Shown: positions 8,550 to 17,172 of the stretch, piece after piece
Layout of the letters: every line of letters begins with the position of its first letter
How positions within the stretch are numbered: position 1 is the stretch's first letter
Origin: CAZCCV01 sp964497515
Lineage (GTDB): Bacteria; Armatimonadota; UBA5829; DTLH01
Assembly (NCBI GenBank): GCA_964497515.1
Contig: CAZCCV010000006.1
Location: 16,303 to 80,302, forward strand
Reading direction: 5' to 3'
DNA: 64,000 nt
The notes under the pieces: model-generated
The model's input: the letters and a program-made list of their open reading frames with translations, nothing else
Databases searched by the model: none
What the model was told of the DNA's origin: nothing
Program-made: the position numbers and the translations under genes

Positions 8550-9539
8550 ATGGATACATCACCAGTGCAAGTTGAAACGTTTATTGTATCTGACGGAGAG
8601 GGAGAGCGCCTCGACGCATATCTGGCCAGAAGAGTGACGCAGCTCTCTCGCTCTGCAATTGCTCGACTGATAGGCGAAGGGTCCATAACAGTATCCAACA
8701 AACCAGCTAAAGCCAATTACAAAGTCAGAATCAATGATGAGATTACAGTCGAAATACCCCCTCCGGCTCCTACAGACATCAAAGCCGAAGACATTCCACT
8801 TGAGTTCATCTATGAGGATGCCGACATAGTCGTGGTGAACAAACCAAGAGGAATGACTACTCATCCCGCACCAGGCTCGCCCGCCGGGACACTAGTGAAC
8901 GCACTCCTAGGAAGCATCAAAAACCTCTCAGGAGTAGGTGGTGTCGAAAGACGAGGCATCGTCCACAGACTGGACAAAGACACTTCCGGACTGCTGGTAG
9001 TAGCGAAGAACGACGCCGCCCACGTTGGCCTTCAGGCTCAGATGCAACAGCGCTCTGCTCAACGAAAGTACCTCGCTCTCGTGTGGGGCGACACCAGTTT
9101 TGAGAAAGCTATCGTCGATGCACCTATCGGCCGACACCCAGGCGACCGCAAGAAGATGGCTGTAGTGACACGCGAAGGTGCATCTCGCAAGGCAGTTACC
9201 GACATTGAAGTAGTAGAACGGCTAAATGGTTTCACACTGATTGAAGCTTCACTTCGAACGGGCAGGACGCACCAAATACGTGTTCACTGTGCTCACATAG
9301 GACACCCAGTAGTAAACGACCCCGTTTACGGAGGAAAACGCCAAACGCCTGCCAGGTTCAGCCTTGAAGAAAAGTCAGTATTTGAGCAACTGGCTTCCGT
9401 GCTTGCCGGGCAAGCATTGCATGCGTACAAGCTTTCGTTTGTGCATCCCCGCACCGGCGAACTGTTAAATTTCGAATGCCCTCTGCCGAACGATATATCT
9501 GCGCTTGCGGACTTGATACGCAGCGCAAATCAGCATTAG
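8550..9539 (+). CDS. rluD: RluD-like 23S rRNA pseudouridine synthase
   Basis: RluA-family pseudouridine synthase (329 residues), which converts uridines in large-subunit rRNA helix 69 to pseudouridine if it is a true RluD orthologue. It has an N-terminal S4 RNA-binding domain (about 18-75: RLDAYLARRVTQLSRSAIARLI) and the catalytic domain with RGIVHRLDKDTSGLLV, catalytic Asp at 142. Further motifs are RKYLALVWG and RTGRTHQIRVH. No strong Shine-Dalgarno precedes the ATG. The preceding 251 bases to the divergent glycosyltransferase show no convincing promoter. A hairpin spans its stop codon and a terminator follows at 9605. Confidence 0.93.
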   Translation: MDTSPVQVETFIVSDGEGERLDAYLARRVTQLSRSAIARLIGEGSITVSNKPAKANYKVRINDEITVEIPPPAPTDIKAEDIPLEFIYEDADIVVVNKPRGMTTHPAPGSPAGTLVNALLGSIKNLSGVGGVERRGIVHRLDKDTSGLLVVAKNDAAHVGLQAQMQQRSAQRKYLALVWGDTSFEKAIVDAPIGRHPGDRKKMAVVTREGASRKAVTDIEVVERLNGFTLIEASLRTGRTHQIRVHCAHIGHPVVNDPVYGGKRQTPARFSLEEKSVFEQLASVLAGQALHAYKLSFVHPRTGELLNFECPLPNDISALADLIRSANQH

Positions 9540-9567
9540 TCGCTATTAACACACAATTGCGACTAAT
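9535..9567 (+). repeat. inverted repeat spanning the rluD stop codon
   Basis: ATTAGTCGC and its exact complement GCGACTAAT are separated by 15 bases. The first arm contains the TAG stop codon of rluD. It could protect the 3' end or aid termination together with the hairpin at 9605. Confidence 0.55.
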
Positions 9568-9604
9568 ATAACACGGTGTCACACCCGAACTTGCAGTCAG
9601 ACAT

Positions 9605-9625
9605 GGGGCAAAACGCCCCGTTTTT
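9605..9625 (+). terminator. rho-independent terminator of rluD
   Basis: GGGGC, a short A-rich loop, GCCCC and then GTTTTT: a compact intrinsic terminator 65 bases after the rluD stop. Confidence 0.8.
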
Positions 9626-9738
9626 GATCATTCTGCATTTCCCTGCAATTTTGCATAGATTATGATAGCGGAAAGCACGCATGAGTACGGAAGAATCCTA
9701 GCGAGATCAACCAGACCCTGGTTCGTGGAGGGCCGTGA

Positions 9739-10716
9739 GTGATACAACTTCAAAAAGAACTGACACGCAGCGTGCGGAAGCATTGCGGACGCGACATCAT
9801 CCATCGCTGGGAAGGGAATCCTATGATTTCTGTAGAGGACATCCCATTCCCGTGCAACTCTGTTTTCAATGCGGGAGCAGTAGTTCACGATGGCCAGTAT
9901 GTTCTGCTACTTAGAGTAGAAGATATGCGAGGTCGCTCTGTTCTTGCGCTTGCGCGCAGCACCAACGGGTTCCATTTCACCGTTGATCCCCAACCGGCAA
10001 TGGAGCCTTCTGAAGAAGAACCGTTCAGAACTTACGAGCGTCGAGGAATAGAGGATCCGCGGATCACTCCTCTCGAGGGCGTATACTACATTATGTATAC
10101 CGCCTATTCGAAGTATGGCGCTTGTCTCGCACTTGCTCGCACTGCTGATTTCAAGTCATACGAGAGATTGGGGATAATCTCTGAACCCGAAAACAAAGAC
10201 GGATGCCTGTTTCCAAGAAAGATCAATGGTAGGTATGCGCGACTCGACCGACCGCTGGCAGGCGGAATCGGCAACATCTGGATATCTTACTCCGATGACC
10301 TCAAAATGTGGGGGGATTCCCGCGTGGTTATGACCACAATGCCGGGACGATGGGATGCAGACAGAATTGGAGCATCCGTTCCTCCTATCGAGACTCCTCA
10401 GGGCTGGCTTGAGATATATCACGGTGTTAAGAACACATCGGGTGGACCGCTCTACCGTCTTGGAGTAGTACTGCTGGACCTCGACGAGCCGTCGAAGGTA
10501 ATTGGCCGCGGAGCAGTTCCTATTCTGTCTCCACGCGAGTACTACGAACGAATCGGTGACATCGGGAATGTTGTCTTCTCGTGCGGTGCAATTCAGAACG
10601 GATTTACAGGATCGCTTAAGGTCTACTATGGAGCTGGCGACACCTGTATATGTGTAGGGACTACCACAATGGAGGAGCTTCTCTCCGCCTGTGAGCAAGA
10701 CTGCGAGTGCGACTAG
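9739..10716 (+). CDS. GH130-family glycoside phosphorylase
   Basis: The protein (325 residues) matches glycoside hydrolase family 130, mostly inverting beta-mannosyl phosphorylases that split beta-mannosides with phosphate. Visible family features are a five-blade propeller-type sequence, FNAGAVVHDGQYVLLLRVE, the GIEDPR motif with the expected catalytic acid Asp106, and near the end GWLEIYHGVKNT followed by GGPLYRLG. The start is a GTG with GGAGGG seven bases upstream. It is the last plus-strand gene before a convergent deacetylase. The physiological substrate could be a mannobiose, mannan oligosaccharide or Man-GlcNAc; sequence alone does not decide. Confidence 0.88.
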   Translation: MIQLQKELTRSVRKHCGRDIIHRWEGNPMISVEDIPFPCNSVFNAGAVVHDGQYVLLLRVEDMRGRSVLALARSTNGFHFTVDPQPAMEPSEEEPFRTYERRGIEDPRITPLEGVYYIMYTAYSKYGACLALARTADFKSYERLGIISEPENKDGCLFPRKINGRYARLDRPLAGGIGNIWISYSDDLKMWGDSRVVMTTMPGRWDADRIGASVPPIETPQGWLEIYHGVKNTSGGPLYRLGVVLLDLDEPSKVIGRGAVPILSPREYYERIGDIGNVVFSCGAIQNGFTGSLKVYYGAGDTCICVGTTTMEELLSACEQDCECD

Positions 10717-10747
10717 TCTAGCTCAAAACATACTAAACGCTCGCCCA

Positions 10748-10779
10748 GCCCTCCGGATGTCATACGATGTCTGGAGGGC
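10748..10779. terminator. hairpin between GH130 and PIG-L genes
   Basis: GCCCTCC and GGAGGGC pair across an 18-base loop between two convergent genes. The T-rich AAGTCTTTCT follows on the plus strand, so it probably ends GH130 transcription. Confidence 0.55.
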
Positions 10780-10857
10780 AAAGTCTTTCTAAGCACCTTG
10801 CGATTAAAAACGCCTCCAGCTTGCAGGTTTCAACGCGACTCAGCACAAACCCTTCAT

Positions 10858-12249
10858 TTACTGCATTTTTAGAATGCAGTGGGCAGAGCGATCGATAGGA
10901 TACCATCTGGATTTAGTTTTGACGGCAATCAGAACCGGCTGTTGTTTCCATTTGTCGGCAGGACAGGAAAGCTCAATGTCTTTCAATCCGTATGCCACTT
11001 TCCAACCAGCGGGAGCCGGCTTGCCTGAGTTCAGCACAACCACAGTGGTAGCAACATCCTCATCGAGTGGTCGAACCTTCAGTTCGTATGTCGCGGCAGT
11101 GCTAATCGCACCCCTGATAGTAATTCTGAAGTACAACCTGTTGTCGTCTCTGGCTGCGTATACATTCACAAGATCAGCACCAGGCTGAGAATGAGCAGGT
11201 AAGCCATCGTTAACCGGATCGCGGATTATAGGGTCAATCCCCTTCCAATCCTGGACTTTGCCATCTACCTTCATATTCGATGACACTGCGATCCTGCTCT
11301 CCGTGTTTTTCAGTGCAAAGAGCTCGTTTTCTCTTACAAACGATCTGAGAAACCGCTTCGATTGCGATTTATACTCCTCTACGGCCTCACGCTTTGCAGT
11401 TATGGCAGATCCGCCAAGTGTGTACTGATACCAGGAAATGTCCATACTGGCGAGCGCTGCGGGTGGGGCAAGCCTTAGGGAATCGTGGAGCCCTTGCGGC
11501 ACCGGCCAGTCTCCACGATGAACCAGATACATTCCGATTTCTTTCTTGCCAAGCCAGCCGAGATCGTACAATGCCTCAGTCACAAACGCGCTCGTAGCCC
11601 AATGGTCAGGATGCTGATCGTTTGGATGCGGGTAGTAGATATTGGTGGGCTCAATGCTCATCAGAACTGACTTTACGTCGCGCAGAACTTGCCGCCCTGT
11701 ATGAGGAGCCTTCTTCGTGTAGGAATTGCGATAAGGAGAAAAGTAGTCACGAGTGAACGGAGACTTGTATGGCAGCGTCCAGTTGTTCGACCACATTGGC
11801 TCAAGTCCTCTATCTGGGTAGCCAAGAGTAATCACGTGTGCATTCTGAATCCCCAGCTTCTTTAGAGCATTTCGGGTTTCATTCTGCCTGCGATAGCCCA
11901 AATTGACGTAGAAGCTGGGTTTGGCAGAAAAACCGCGCCCCTCGGCAACTGCTACAGAGCGTGCTCCATCGCCATTGGTCATCAGGACAATCCAGACTTC
12001 TGCACCGCGTGAAGCCGCCTGATGGAGGATTCCGCCTGCGCCCAGAGTCTCATCGTCGCAATGCGGTGCAAAAACGACGATTCTGTCACCAGAACCGGGA
12101 GTTCCCCAGAGGGCAAACAGCGCTTTTAGTTCCCTTAAGTTGCCTTGGTGAAGCTGAAAGGCTGTCAGGAGCAATGGAACTAAGACAATGATCGACCACA
12201 ACACGATCAAGAATATGAGTCTGCGTCTAGTAACCTTTGGTCGTTTCAA
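10858..12249 (-). CDS. membrane-anchored PIG-L deacetylase with C-terminal CBM9-like domain
   Basis: A zinc-dependent PIG-L/LmbE-type N-deacetylase (463 residues) acting on sugar or amino-sugar N-acetyl groups. An N-terminal membrane anchor lies at about 10-30 (LIFLIVLWSIIVLVPLLLTA). The catalytic domain has APHCDDE at 61-67 and HPDH at 213-216, the usual zinc ligands. From about residue 325 a separate domain begins (VDGKVQDWKG, then NVYAARDDNRLYFRI) that resembles the CBM9/DOMON-like carbohydrate-binding fold. The start is TTG with no clear Shine-Dalgarno; no ATG or GTG lies upstream before an in-frame stop. It probably works on the outer face of the membrane on a surface glycan; that is inference. 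Confidence 0.85.
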   Translation of the reverse strand: MKRPKVTRRRLIFLIVLWSIIVLVPLLLTAFQLHQGNLRELKALFALWGTPGSGDRIVVFAPHCDDETLGAGGILHQAASRGAEVWIVLMTNGDGARSVAVAEGRGFSAKPSFYVNLGYRRQNETRNALKKLGIQNAHVITLGYPDRGLEPMWSNNWTLPYKSPFTRDYFSPYRNSYTKKAPHTGRQVLRDVKSVLMSIEPTNIYYPHPNDQHPDHWATSAFVTEALYDLGWLGKKEIGMYLVHRGDWPVPQGLHDSLRLAPPAALASMDISWYQYTLGGSAITAKREAVEEYKSQSKRFLRSFVRENELFALKNTESRIAVSSNMKVDGKVQDWKGIDPIIRDPVNDGLPAHSQPGADLVNVYAARDDNRLYFRITIRGAISTAATYELKVRPLDEDVATTVVVLNSGKPAPAGWKVAYGLKDIELSCPADKWKQQPVLIAVKTKSRWYPIDRSAHCILKMQ

Positions 12250-12385
12250 AACGAACGGCAGCCCACCCAGGCCAAACTCCTCTCGCTGGATTGCTCATCA
12301 CTGTCCGAGTATGCGACACAAACAAACAGTAAACTCGACAGTATTCGCCTTGCAGTCGAAGTAATTTTCAGGAATGATAGTCCGA

Positions 12386-12910
12386 CTAGTATTTAATCAA
12401 CGCTTCGGTGAGGTAGCCTGTCAACTGGCTCCGTCCATCCAAACCAGCGAGTTCGATCAGAAACACCAGACCAGTAACTGTGCCACCCAGGTTCTCAACA
12501 AGCTGCAGCGATGCGGCAGCCGTACCGCCCGTTGCCAGAAGGTCATCTACTATCACTACCCGCTGTCCTGGCACAATCGCATCCTTGTGCATCTCGACCA
12601 CACTTGTACCGTATTCGAGAGAATACTCTGCCTTTATCTTCTCTGCTGGTAGTTTGCCCTGCTTGCGCACAGGAACAAAACTGACGCCCAATTCTAAAGC
12701 AATCGGCGCACCGAGAATGAAGCCACGCGCCTCCACACCGACCACAACATCCGCACCAAGGGATTTGACTATCTCGGCCATTGCGCTAATCACTTCGCGA
12801 AACGCTGCAGGATCCTTAAGAACAGGAGTGATATCCCGAAAGAGAATCCCTTCGGATGGAAAATCTGGAATGTTGCGGATCAGTTTCTTCAGCGAGTCCT
12901 CTTTGATCAT
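12386..12910 (-). CDS. apt: adenine phosphoribosyltransferase
   Basis: Apt (174 residues) makes AMP from adenine and PRPP. It has the N-terminal NIPDFPSEGILFRDITPVL typical of Apt, GVEARGFILGAPIA, and the PRPP-binding motif VVIVDDLLATGGTA at 118-131. GAGGTG sits eight bases before the ATG. It follows mtnP by 60 bases, so adenine freed by MtnP is salvaged by the next gene product. The downstream PIG-L gene is 136 bases away and may be a separate unit. Confidence 0.97.
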   Translation of the reverse strand: MIKEDSLKKLIRNIPDFPSEGILFRDITPVLKDPAAFREVISAMAEIVKSLGADVVVGVEARGFILGAPIALELGVSFVPVRKQGKLPAEKIKAEYSLEYGTSVVEMHKDAIVPGQRVVIVDDLLATGGTAAASLQLVENLGGTVTGLVFLIELAGLDGRSQLTGYLTEALIKY

Positions 12911-12970
12911 TGCTGAACACCTCTGCAGACAGTGTAAATCGAAACAGTCTAAGTGTAAAGTAAACGTGAG

Positions 12971-13771
12971 CTACAACCTGGCATAGCGTAGTGATGATGC
13001 ACACTTACAGTCTCTCACTGGAGAGACTCGTTTGATCATGTCCACTATTACGCTTCTAACCCGATGATTGTTCTCACTGAATACGCGCATAACTTCGTCC
13101 GCGTTGACAGGTTCTGTGCCTTCCATCCCCACCAAGCCGGCATCGTAGTCGGTGATAAGCGCTATGTTCACGTAACACATCTCCTGCTCCACTACCAATA
13201 TGACCTCAGGATACTGTGTCATACTCACAACATCCCAACCCATGCCCGTGAACCACTTACTCTCTGCCTTCGAAGAGAATCTGGGTCCCTGTATTGTGAC
13301 GTTGGTACCAGTCTCGTGTACAGGTATCTGGTGCTCTCTGATAACCTCTATTGCTATCTCTCGGAGTACTGGACAGTAGGGATCGGCAGATGACACGTGA
13401 ACAGCTACCGGGCCATCGTAGAAAGTGTCTTCACGGCCGCAAGTGCGGTCGACAAACTGGTCTACAACTACAAAATCGCCGGGTTCTATGTGTGGCTGGA
13501 GACTTCCGACGGCGCTCGGAGCAATGATTCGCCCGACACCAAGAGACTTCATAGCCCAAATGTTCGCTTTGTAAGGCACTTTGTGAGGTGGCAACTGATG
13601 ATCTCTGCCGTGTCTAGGCAAAAACGCTACCTTGCGACCACCTACAGTGCCAACAGTCAGCTTGTCGCTCGGAGCCCCAAAGGGAGTCTCCACCTTGAGA
13701 TCCGTTGCGTCCTCAAGTAGCGAATAGAATCCGGATCCTCCGAAGACACCGATTTCGGCGACTTGATTCAT
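12971..13771 (-). CDS. mtnP: S-methyl-5'-thioadenosine phosphorylase
   Basis: MtnP cleaves methylthioadenosine with phosphate to adenine and methylthioribose-1-phosphate. The 266-residue protein has the PNP-family phosphate loop GGSGFY, FLPRHGRDHQLPPH, IAPSAVGSL, TIQGPRFSS and the region MTQYPEVILVVEQEMCYVNIALITDYD. The last stretch carries the Asp pattern expected for adenine rather than hypoxanthine specificity. The frame is open 14 codons further upstream, but the ATG at 13771 has AGGAAGG upstream and gives the natural N-terminus. A related 6-oxopurine enzyme is the main alternative. Neighbour apt supports the MTA assignment. Confidence 0.9.
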   Translation of the reverse strand: MNQVAEIGVFGGSGFYSLLEDATDLKVETPFGAPSDKLTVGTVGGRKVAFLPRHGRDHQLPPHKVPYKANIWAMKSLGVGRIIAPSAVGSLQPHIEPGDFVVVDQFVDRTCGREDTFYDGPVAVHVSSADPYCPVLREIAIEVIREHQIPVHETGTNVTIQGPRFSSKAESKWFTGMGWDVVSMTQYPEVILVVEQEMCYVNIALITDYDAGLVGMEGTEPVNADEVMRVFSENNHRVRSVIVDMIKRVSPVRDCKCASSLRYARL

Positions 13772-13831
13772 TGGTCTAAGTCCTTCCTGGCCGTAACCAT
13801 TGCACCGCTGCACTGTCGTTAAGCCTGATTT

Positions 13832-14548
13832 CTATCTATGGTGATTCTCGAACTCATCTCTGTGCTTTTCCAGGGCTTCAAACGCAGCAGCTTGCTCTGC
13901 TTGCTTCTTGCTCTTGCCCGACCCCGAACCGAGAACATTGCCATAAAGCCGTGCTTCAACCACAAAAGTCTTGTCGTGATCGGCTCCCTCTTCACCGACG
14001 ACCACATAAGATGGAGCTTTTTTGTATTTGCCCTGAGTGAGTTCTTGAAGCAGTGATTTGTAGTCTCGGATGTGCTCCTGTCGCTCGATATCGTCCAGAA
14101 TAGACGACAAAGCGTGCAAACAGAATTTGCGTGCGGCCTCTATTCCCTGATCCAAATAGACTACCGCGACTATCGCTTCAAAACAGTCTGCCAGAATAGA
14201 GAGCCTGGTTCTACCGCCTGAAGCCTCCTCGCCGGCACTCATCAGCACCATATCGTGCAGTCCCAGTTGTCTGGCGGATTCAGCAAGAATCGGTTCACTG
14301 ACTGCAACGGCTTTTGCCTTCGCCAGTTCACCTTCTGCCCGGTCGCTATAGATCGTATACAGGTGCTCGCACATAATCAGTCCGAGCACGGCGTCGCCAA
14401 GAAATTCCAAGCGCTCATTACTGGTTGTATGGGATGCTTCGCCTAGATACGACCTGTGCGTGAGCGCCTGTTCGAGCAGGTTCAGATCTTTGATATCTAC
14501 GTGCAGCCTCCGGGCCCAGCCCCGAAGCAGTCTTTTGTCAAGAACCAT
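13832..14548 (-). CDS. rnc: ribonuclease III
   Basis: RNase III (238 residues) cuts double-stranded RNA and matures rRNA. The signature NERLEFLGDAVL, with the acidic metal ligands, is at 44-55; the second acidic site is ADCFEAIVAVVYLD. The double-stranded RNA-binding domain occupies about 160-232 (DYKSLLQELTQGKYKKAPSYVV, then SGSGKSKKQAEQAAAFEALE). The ATG has no Shine-Dalgarno. Instead the 65 bases upstream contain complementary purine and pyrimidine runs that can form a stem (see 14562-14605). In many bacteria rnc sits near acpP-fabF and smc; here the fab genes are immediately upstream beyond the aminotransferase. Confidence 0.97.
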   Translation of the reverse strand: MVLDKRLLRGWARRLHVDIKDLNLLEQALTHRSYLGEASHTTSNERLEFLGDAVLGLIMCEHLYTIYSDRAEGELAKAKAVAVSEPILAESARQLGLHDMVLMSAGEEASGGRTRLSILADCFEAIVAVVYLDQGIEAARKFCLHALSSILDDIERQEHIRDYKSLLQELTQGKYKKAPSYVVVGEEGADHDKTFVVEARLYGNVLGSGSGKSKKQAEQAAAFEALEKHRDEFENHHR

Positions 14549-14561
14549 GCGGATGAGTCGA

Positions 14562-14605
14562 GAGAGAGGAGAGAGCAGACCTTACGCTCAACACTCTCCA
14601 CTCTC
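14562..14605 (-). promoter_or_regulatory. stem-loop in the rnc leader
   Basis: On the minus strand GAGAG-T-GGAGAG (14605-14594) pairs with CTCTCC-T-CTCTC (14573-14562) over 11 bp with one T-T mismatch and a 20-base loop. It ends 13 bases before the rnc ATG. RNase III is known in Escherichia coli to cut its own leader, so an autoregulatory stem is plausible, but this is inference. Confidence 0.45.
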
Positions 14606-14613
14606 ACCCCTCC

Positions 14614-15807
14614 TTATTCGAGTTTTGTTGCAGCCTCCAGAATCCGGTCGAGTCCAGACTCGATTGCCTGCATGCTCGTAGCATAGGACAGTCGAATGTT
14701 GTTCGGCGCACCGAATCCAGTCCCTGGTACCACAGCAACCATCGCTTCTTCAAGCAGATACTCGGCCAGTTGGTCTGCATTGGAAATTGTCTTTCCGTTC
14801 CATTCTCGTCCGAAAAGACCACTTACATTTGGAAATACATAAAACGTGCCGCCGGGAACTTCGCAAGTAATCCCAGATATGGCATTGCATTTTGCCGTTA
14901 TGACTTTTCTGCGCTTGTCGAACTCAGTCAGCATCTCATTTACAGCATCCTGCGAACCTGAGAGAGCCTCCACAGCACCCTTTTGGGCAAATGAGACCGG
15001 GTTCGATGTGCTGTGATCCTGGATGCGCGTCATAGCACTCACAATCTCTTGTGCTGCAGCGGCATAACCAATCCTCCACCCGGTCATCGAGTAGCTCTTC
15101 GAAAGCCCATTAACGGTGATTGTGAGATTTTTGATCTTATCGCCCAGCGCCGCAATCGACACGTGCTCGCGGCCATCGTAGATGATCTTCTCGTAGATTT
15201 CGTCGGAAATAACGTAGAACCCGTGCTTCACTGCAAGGTCAGCTATTGCCTGAAGATCCTCTCGCTGATAGACCCCACCAGTCGGATTGCAGGGACTGTT
15301 AATAATCAGCAGTTTCGTACGTAGAGTGATGGCCTTAGCAATATCTTCGGATCTTGCCACAAACCCAGTAGACTCATCTGCATCAACGTATACAGGCTCT
15401 CCGCCAGCCAGCTTCACAATCTCTGGATAGCTGACCCAATACGGCGCAGGAATTATGACTTCGTCCCCCGGATTAACCAGAGCAAGAACCGCGTTATAGA
15501 TCGAGTGTTTGGCACCGTTTGAGACTATAATCTGCGACTTCTGATACTCAAGCAAGTTGTTCTGCGCAAGCTTAGCCACAATCGCGGCCTTGAGGTCGTC
15601 TGTGCCAGATGACGGTGTGTATTTTGTAAAACCGCCCTCTATTGCCCCAATAGCTGCTGCTTTGATATTCTCGGGAGTGTCGAAGTCCGGTTCGCCAGCC
15701 CCAAAGGATATAATGTCCACACCCTGAGCTTTAAGAGCCTTCGCACGGGCCGTAATCGCCAGCGTAGGTGAAGGGCATACAATTCTTGCGCGTTCAGATA
15801 TTGCCAT
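14614..15807 (-). CDS. class I aspartate aminotransferase
   Basis: A PLP-dependent fold-type I aminotransferase of the I-gamma (AspB/thermophilic AspAT) type, 397 residues, exchanging amino groups between aspartate and 2-oxoglutarate. Visible motifs are ISFGAGEPDFDTP, YTPSSGTDDLKAA, the PLP contacts NSPCNPTGGVY and SDEIYEK, and the Schiff-base lysine at 237 in NGLSKSYSMTGWRIGY. C-terminal NIRLSYAT supplies the substrate arginine. The frame includes a TTG one codon upstream, but ATG at 15807 gives the family-like start MAISERARIV. It sits between fabF and rnc with gaps of 54 and 65 bases. Side activity as prephenate or aromatic aminotransferase cannot be excluded. Confidence 0.92.
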   Translation of the reverse strand: MAISERARIVCPSPTLAITARAKALKAQGVDIISFGAGEPDFDTPENIKAAAIGAIEGGFTKYTPSSGTDDLKAAIVAKLAQNNLLEYQKSQIIVSNGAKHSIYNAVLALVNPGDEVIIPAPYWVSYPEIVKLAGGEPVYVDADESTGFVARSEDIAKAITLRTKLLIINSPCNPTGGVYQREDLQAIADLAVKHGFYVISDEIYEKIIYDGREHVSIAALGDKIKNLTITVNGLSKSYSMTGWRIGYAAAAQEIVSAMTRIQDHSTSNPVSFAQKGAVEALSGSQDAVNEMLTEFDKRRKVITAKCNAISGITCEVPGGTFYVFPNVSGLFGREWNGKTISNADQLAEYLLEEAMVAVVPGTGFGAPNNIRLSYATSMQAIESGLDRILEAATKLE

Positions 15808-15861
15808 CAAGCCAGTCTTAAACGAAAAACAACCGAATCATCAGTCCGATGTGCTTTCCGG

Positions 15862-17100
15862 CTAAACTCTCCTCATTACAATAGATGCGTTGTGACCACC
15901 AAAGCCGAAAGAGTTGGAAATCGCAACGTTCAAATCGGCTTCTCTGGCAGTATTTGGCACGTAGTCGAGATCGCAATCCGGATCCGGCACTTCGTAGTTG
16001 ATGGTCGGCGGAATCACGCCCTCTTGCAGTGCTCTAACACAGGCTATGGCCTCTACCGCGCCCGCTGCACCAAGAAGGTGACCCGTCATAGATTTCGTTG
16101 AACTCACTGGCACCTTGTACGCATAATCACCAAAAGTGGTTTTTATGGCCATAGTCTCAAACTTGTCGTTAAGCAGAGTTGAAGTGCCGTGAGCGTTTAT
16201 GTAGCTAACATCCTCAGGATTGATGCGTGCGCTGTCGAGGGCTGTCTTCATACATCTGGCAGCACCTTCGCCGTCGGGAGCGGGAGCAGTGATGTGATAT
16301 GCATCTCCACTCATACCATAGCCAATGATCTCTGCGTAGATCTTCGCCCCACGAGCTTTTGCCATCTCGTATTCTTCCAGCACCAAGATTCCAGCGCCTT
16401 CGCCAATGATGAAGCCATCGCGTTCTTTGTCGAACGGTCTACTGGCGTGCTCCGGATCGTCATTTCTGGTGGAAAATGCCTTTGCACTGCAGAACCCAGC
16501 GTGCGAGAGTGGGAAGATAGCCGCTTCAGCGCCACCGGTTATCATTGCATCTGCAGCACCGCGACGGATAATTTCGTACGCATCACCAATTGCGTTAGTA
16601 CCGGTTGAGCAGGCGGTAACTACAGTTGTATTCGGCCCCTTCGCGCCAAACATAATGGATATCTGTCCGCTGCCCATATTTGCGATGAGCATAGGAACAA
16701 AGAACGGGCTGACTCGGTTGGGTCCCTTTTCGAGCAGAATCTTGTGCTGAGTCTCCCAAGTCTGAACCCCACCTATCCCGGAGCCAACTAACACACCGAC
16801 CTTAGTAGCGTTTTCTGGGGTGATCTCAAGCCCGCTGTCTGCCATAGCCATTGTGGCCGCCACAGCGGCATACTGCACGAAGAGGTCCATCCGGCGCGTC
16901 TCTTTTGGATCAATGTAATTGGATACATCGAAATCCTTGAGCTCAGCCGCAATCTTCGACGCGTGATTTGTGGTGTCGAATCTGGTAATTAAACCAACAC
17001 CACCTTTACCCGCAACAAGCGACGTCCAAGTCTGCTCTACACTGTTGCCGACAGGCGTCAAAGCGCCCATGCCGGTTATGACTACTCTTCGTTCTTGCAT
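15862..17100 (-). CDS. fabF: beta-ketoacyl-ACP synthase II
   Basis: FabF extends acyl-ACP by condensation with malonyl-ACP. The 412-residue protein has the Cys-His-His triad at C164 (TACSTGTNA), H304 (NAHGTSTLLND) and H341 (SMTGHLLGAAG), and ends with the usual NSFGFGGHNASIVMRR. GAGG stands five bases before the ATG. It is preceded by a hairpin and T-run after acpP (17119-17155), so its expression may be lower than that of acpP. Confidence 0.98.
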   Translation of the reverse strand: MQERRVVITGMGALTPVGNSVEQTWTSLVAGKGGVGLITRFDTTNHASKIAAELKDFDVSNYIDPKETRRMDLFVQYAAVAATMAMADSGLEITPENATKVGVLVGSGIGGVQTWETQHKILLEKGPNRVSPFFVPMLIANMGSGQISIMFGAKGPNTTVVTACSTGTNAIGDAYEIIRRGAADAMITGGAEAAIFPLSHAGFCSAKAFSTRNDDPEHASRPFDKERDGFIIGEGAGILVLEEYEMAKARGAKIYAEIIGYGMSGDAYHITAPAPDGEGAARCMKTALDSARINPEDVSYINAHGTSTLLNDKFETMAIKTTFGDYAYKVPVSSTKSMTGHLLGAAGAVEAIACVRALQEGVIPPTINYEVPDPDCDLDYVPNTAREADLNVAISNSFGFGGHNASIVMRRV

Positions 17101-17118
17101 GGATACCTCAGCAAATTT

Positions 17119-17155
17119 AAAAAACAGGGACAGGGAACAATCGACTGCTCCCTGT
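17119..17155 (-). terminator. intercistronic terminator between acpP and fabF
   Basis: On the minus strand ACAGGGAGCA (17155-17146) pairs with TGTTCCCTGT (17139-17130) over 10 bp including one G-U, with a six-base loop. A T6 run follows at 17124-17119. A repeat of the TCCCTGT arm lies directly against the T-run, so two alternative 3' arms are possible. It probably attenuates read-through from acpP into fabF. Confidence 0.7.
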
Positions 17156-17172
17156 AACCCTATTGATCACAA

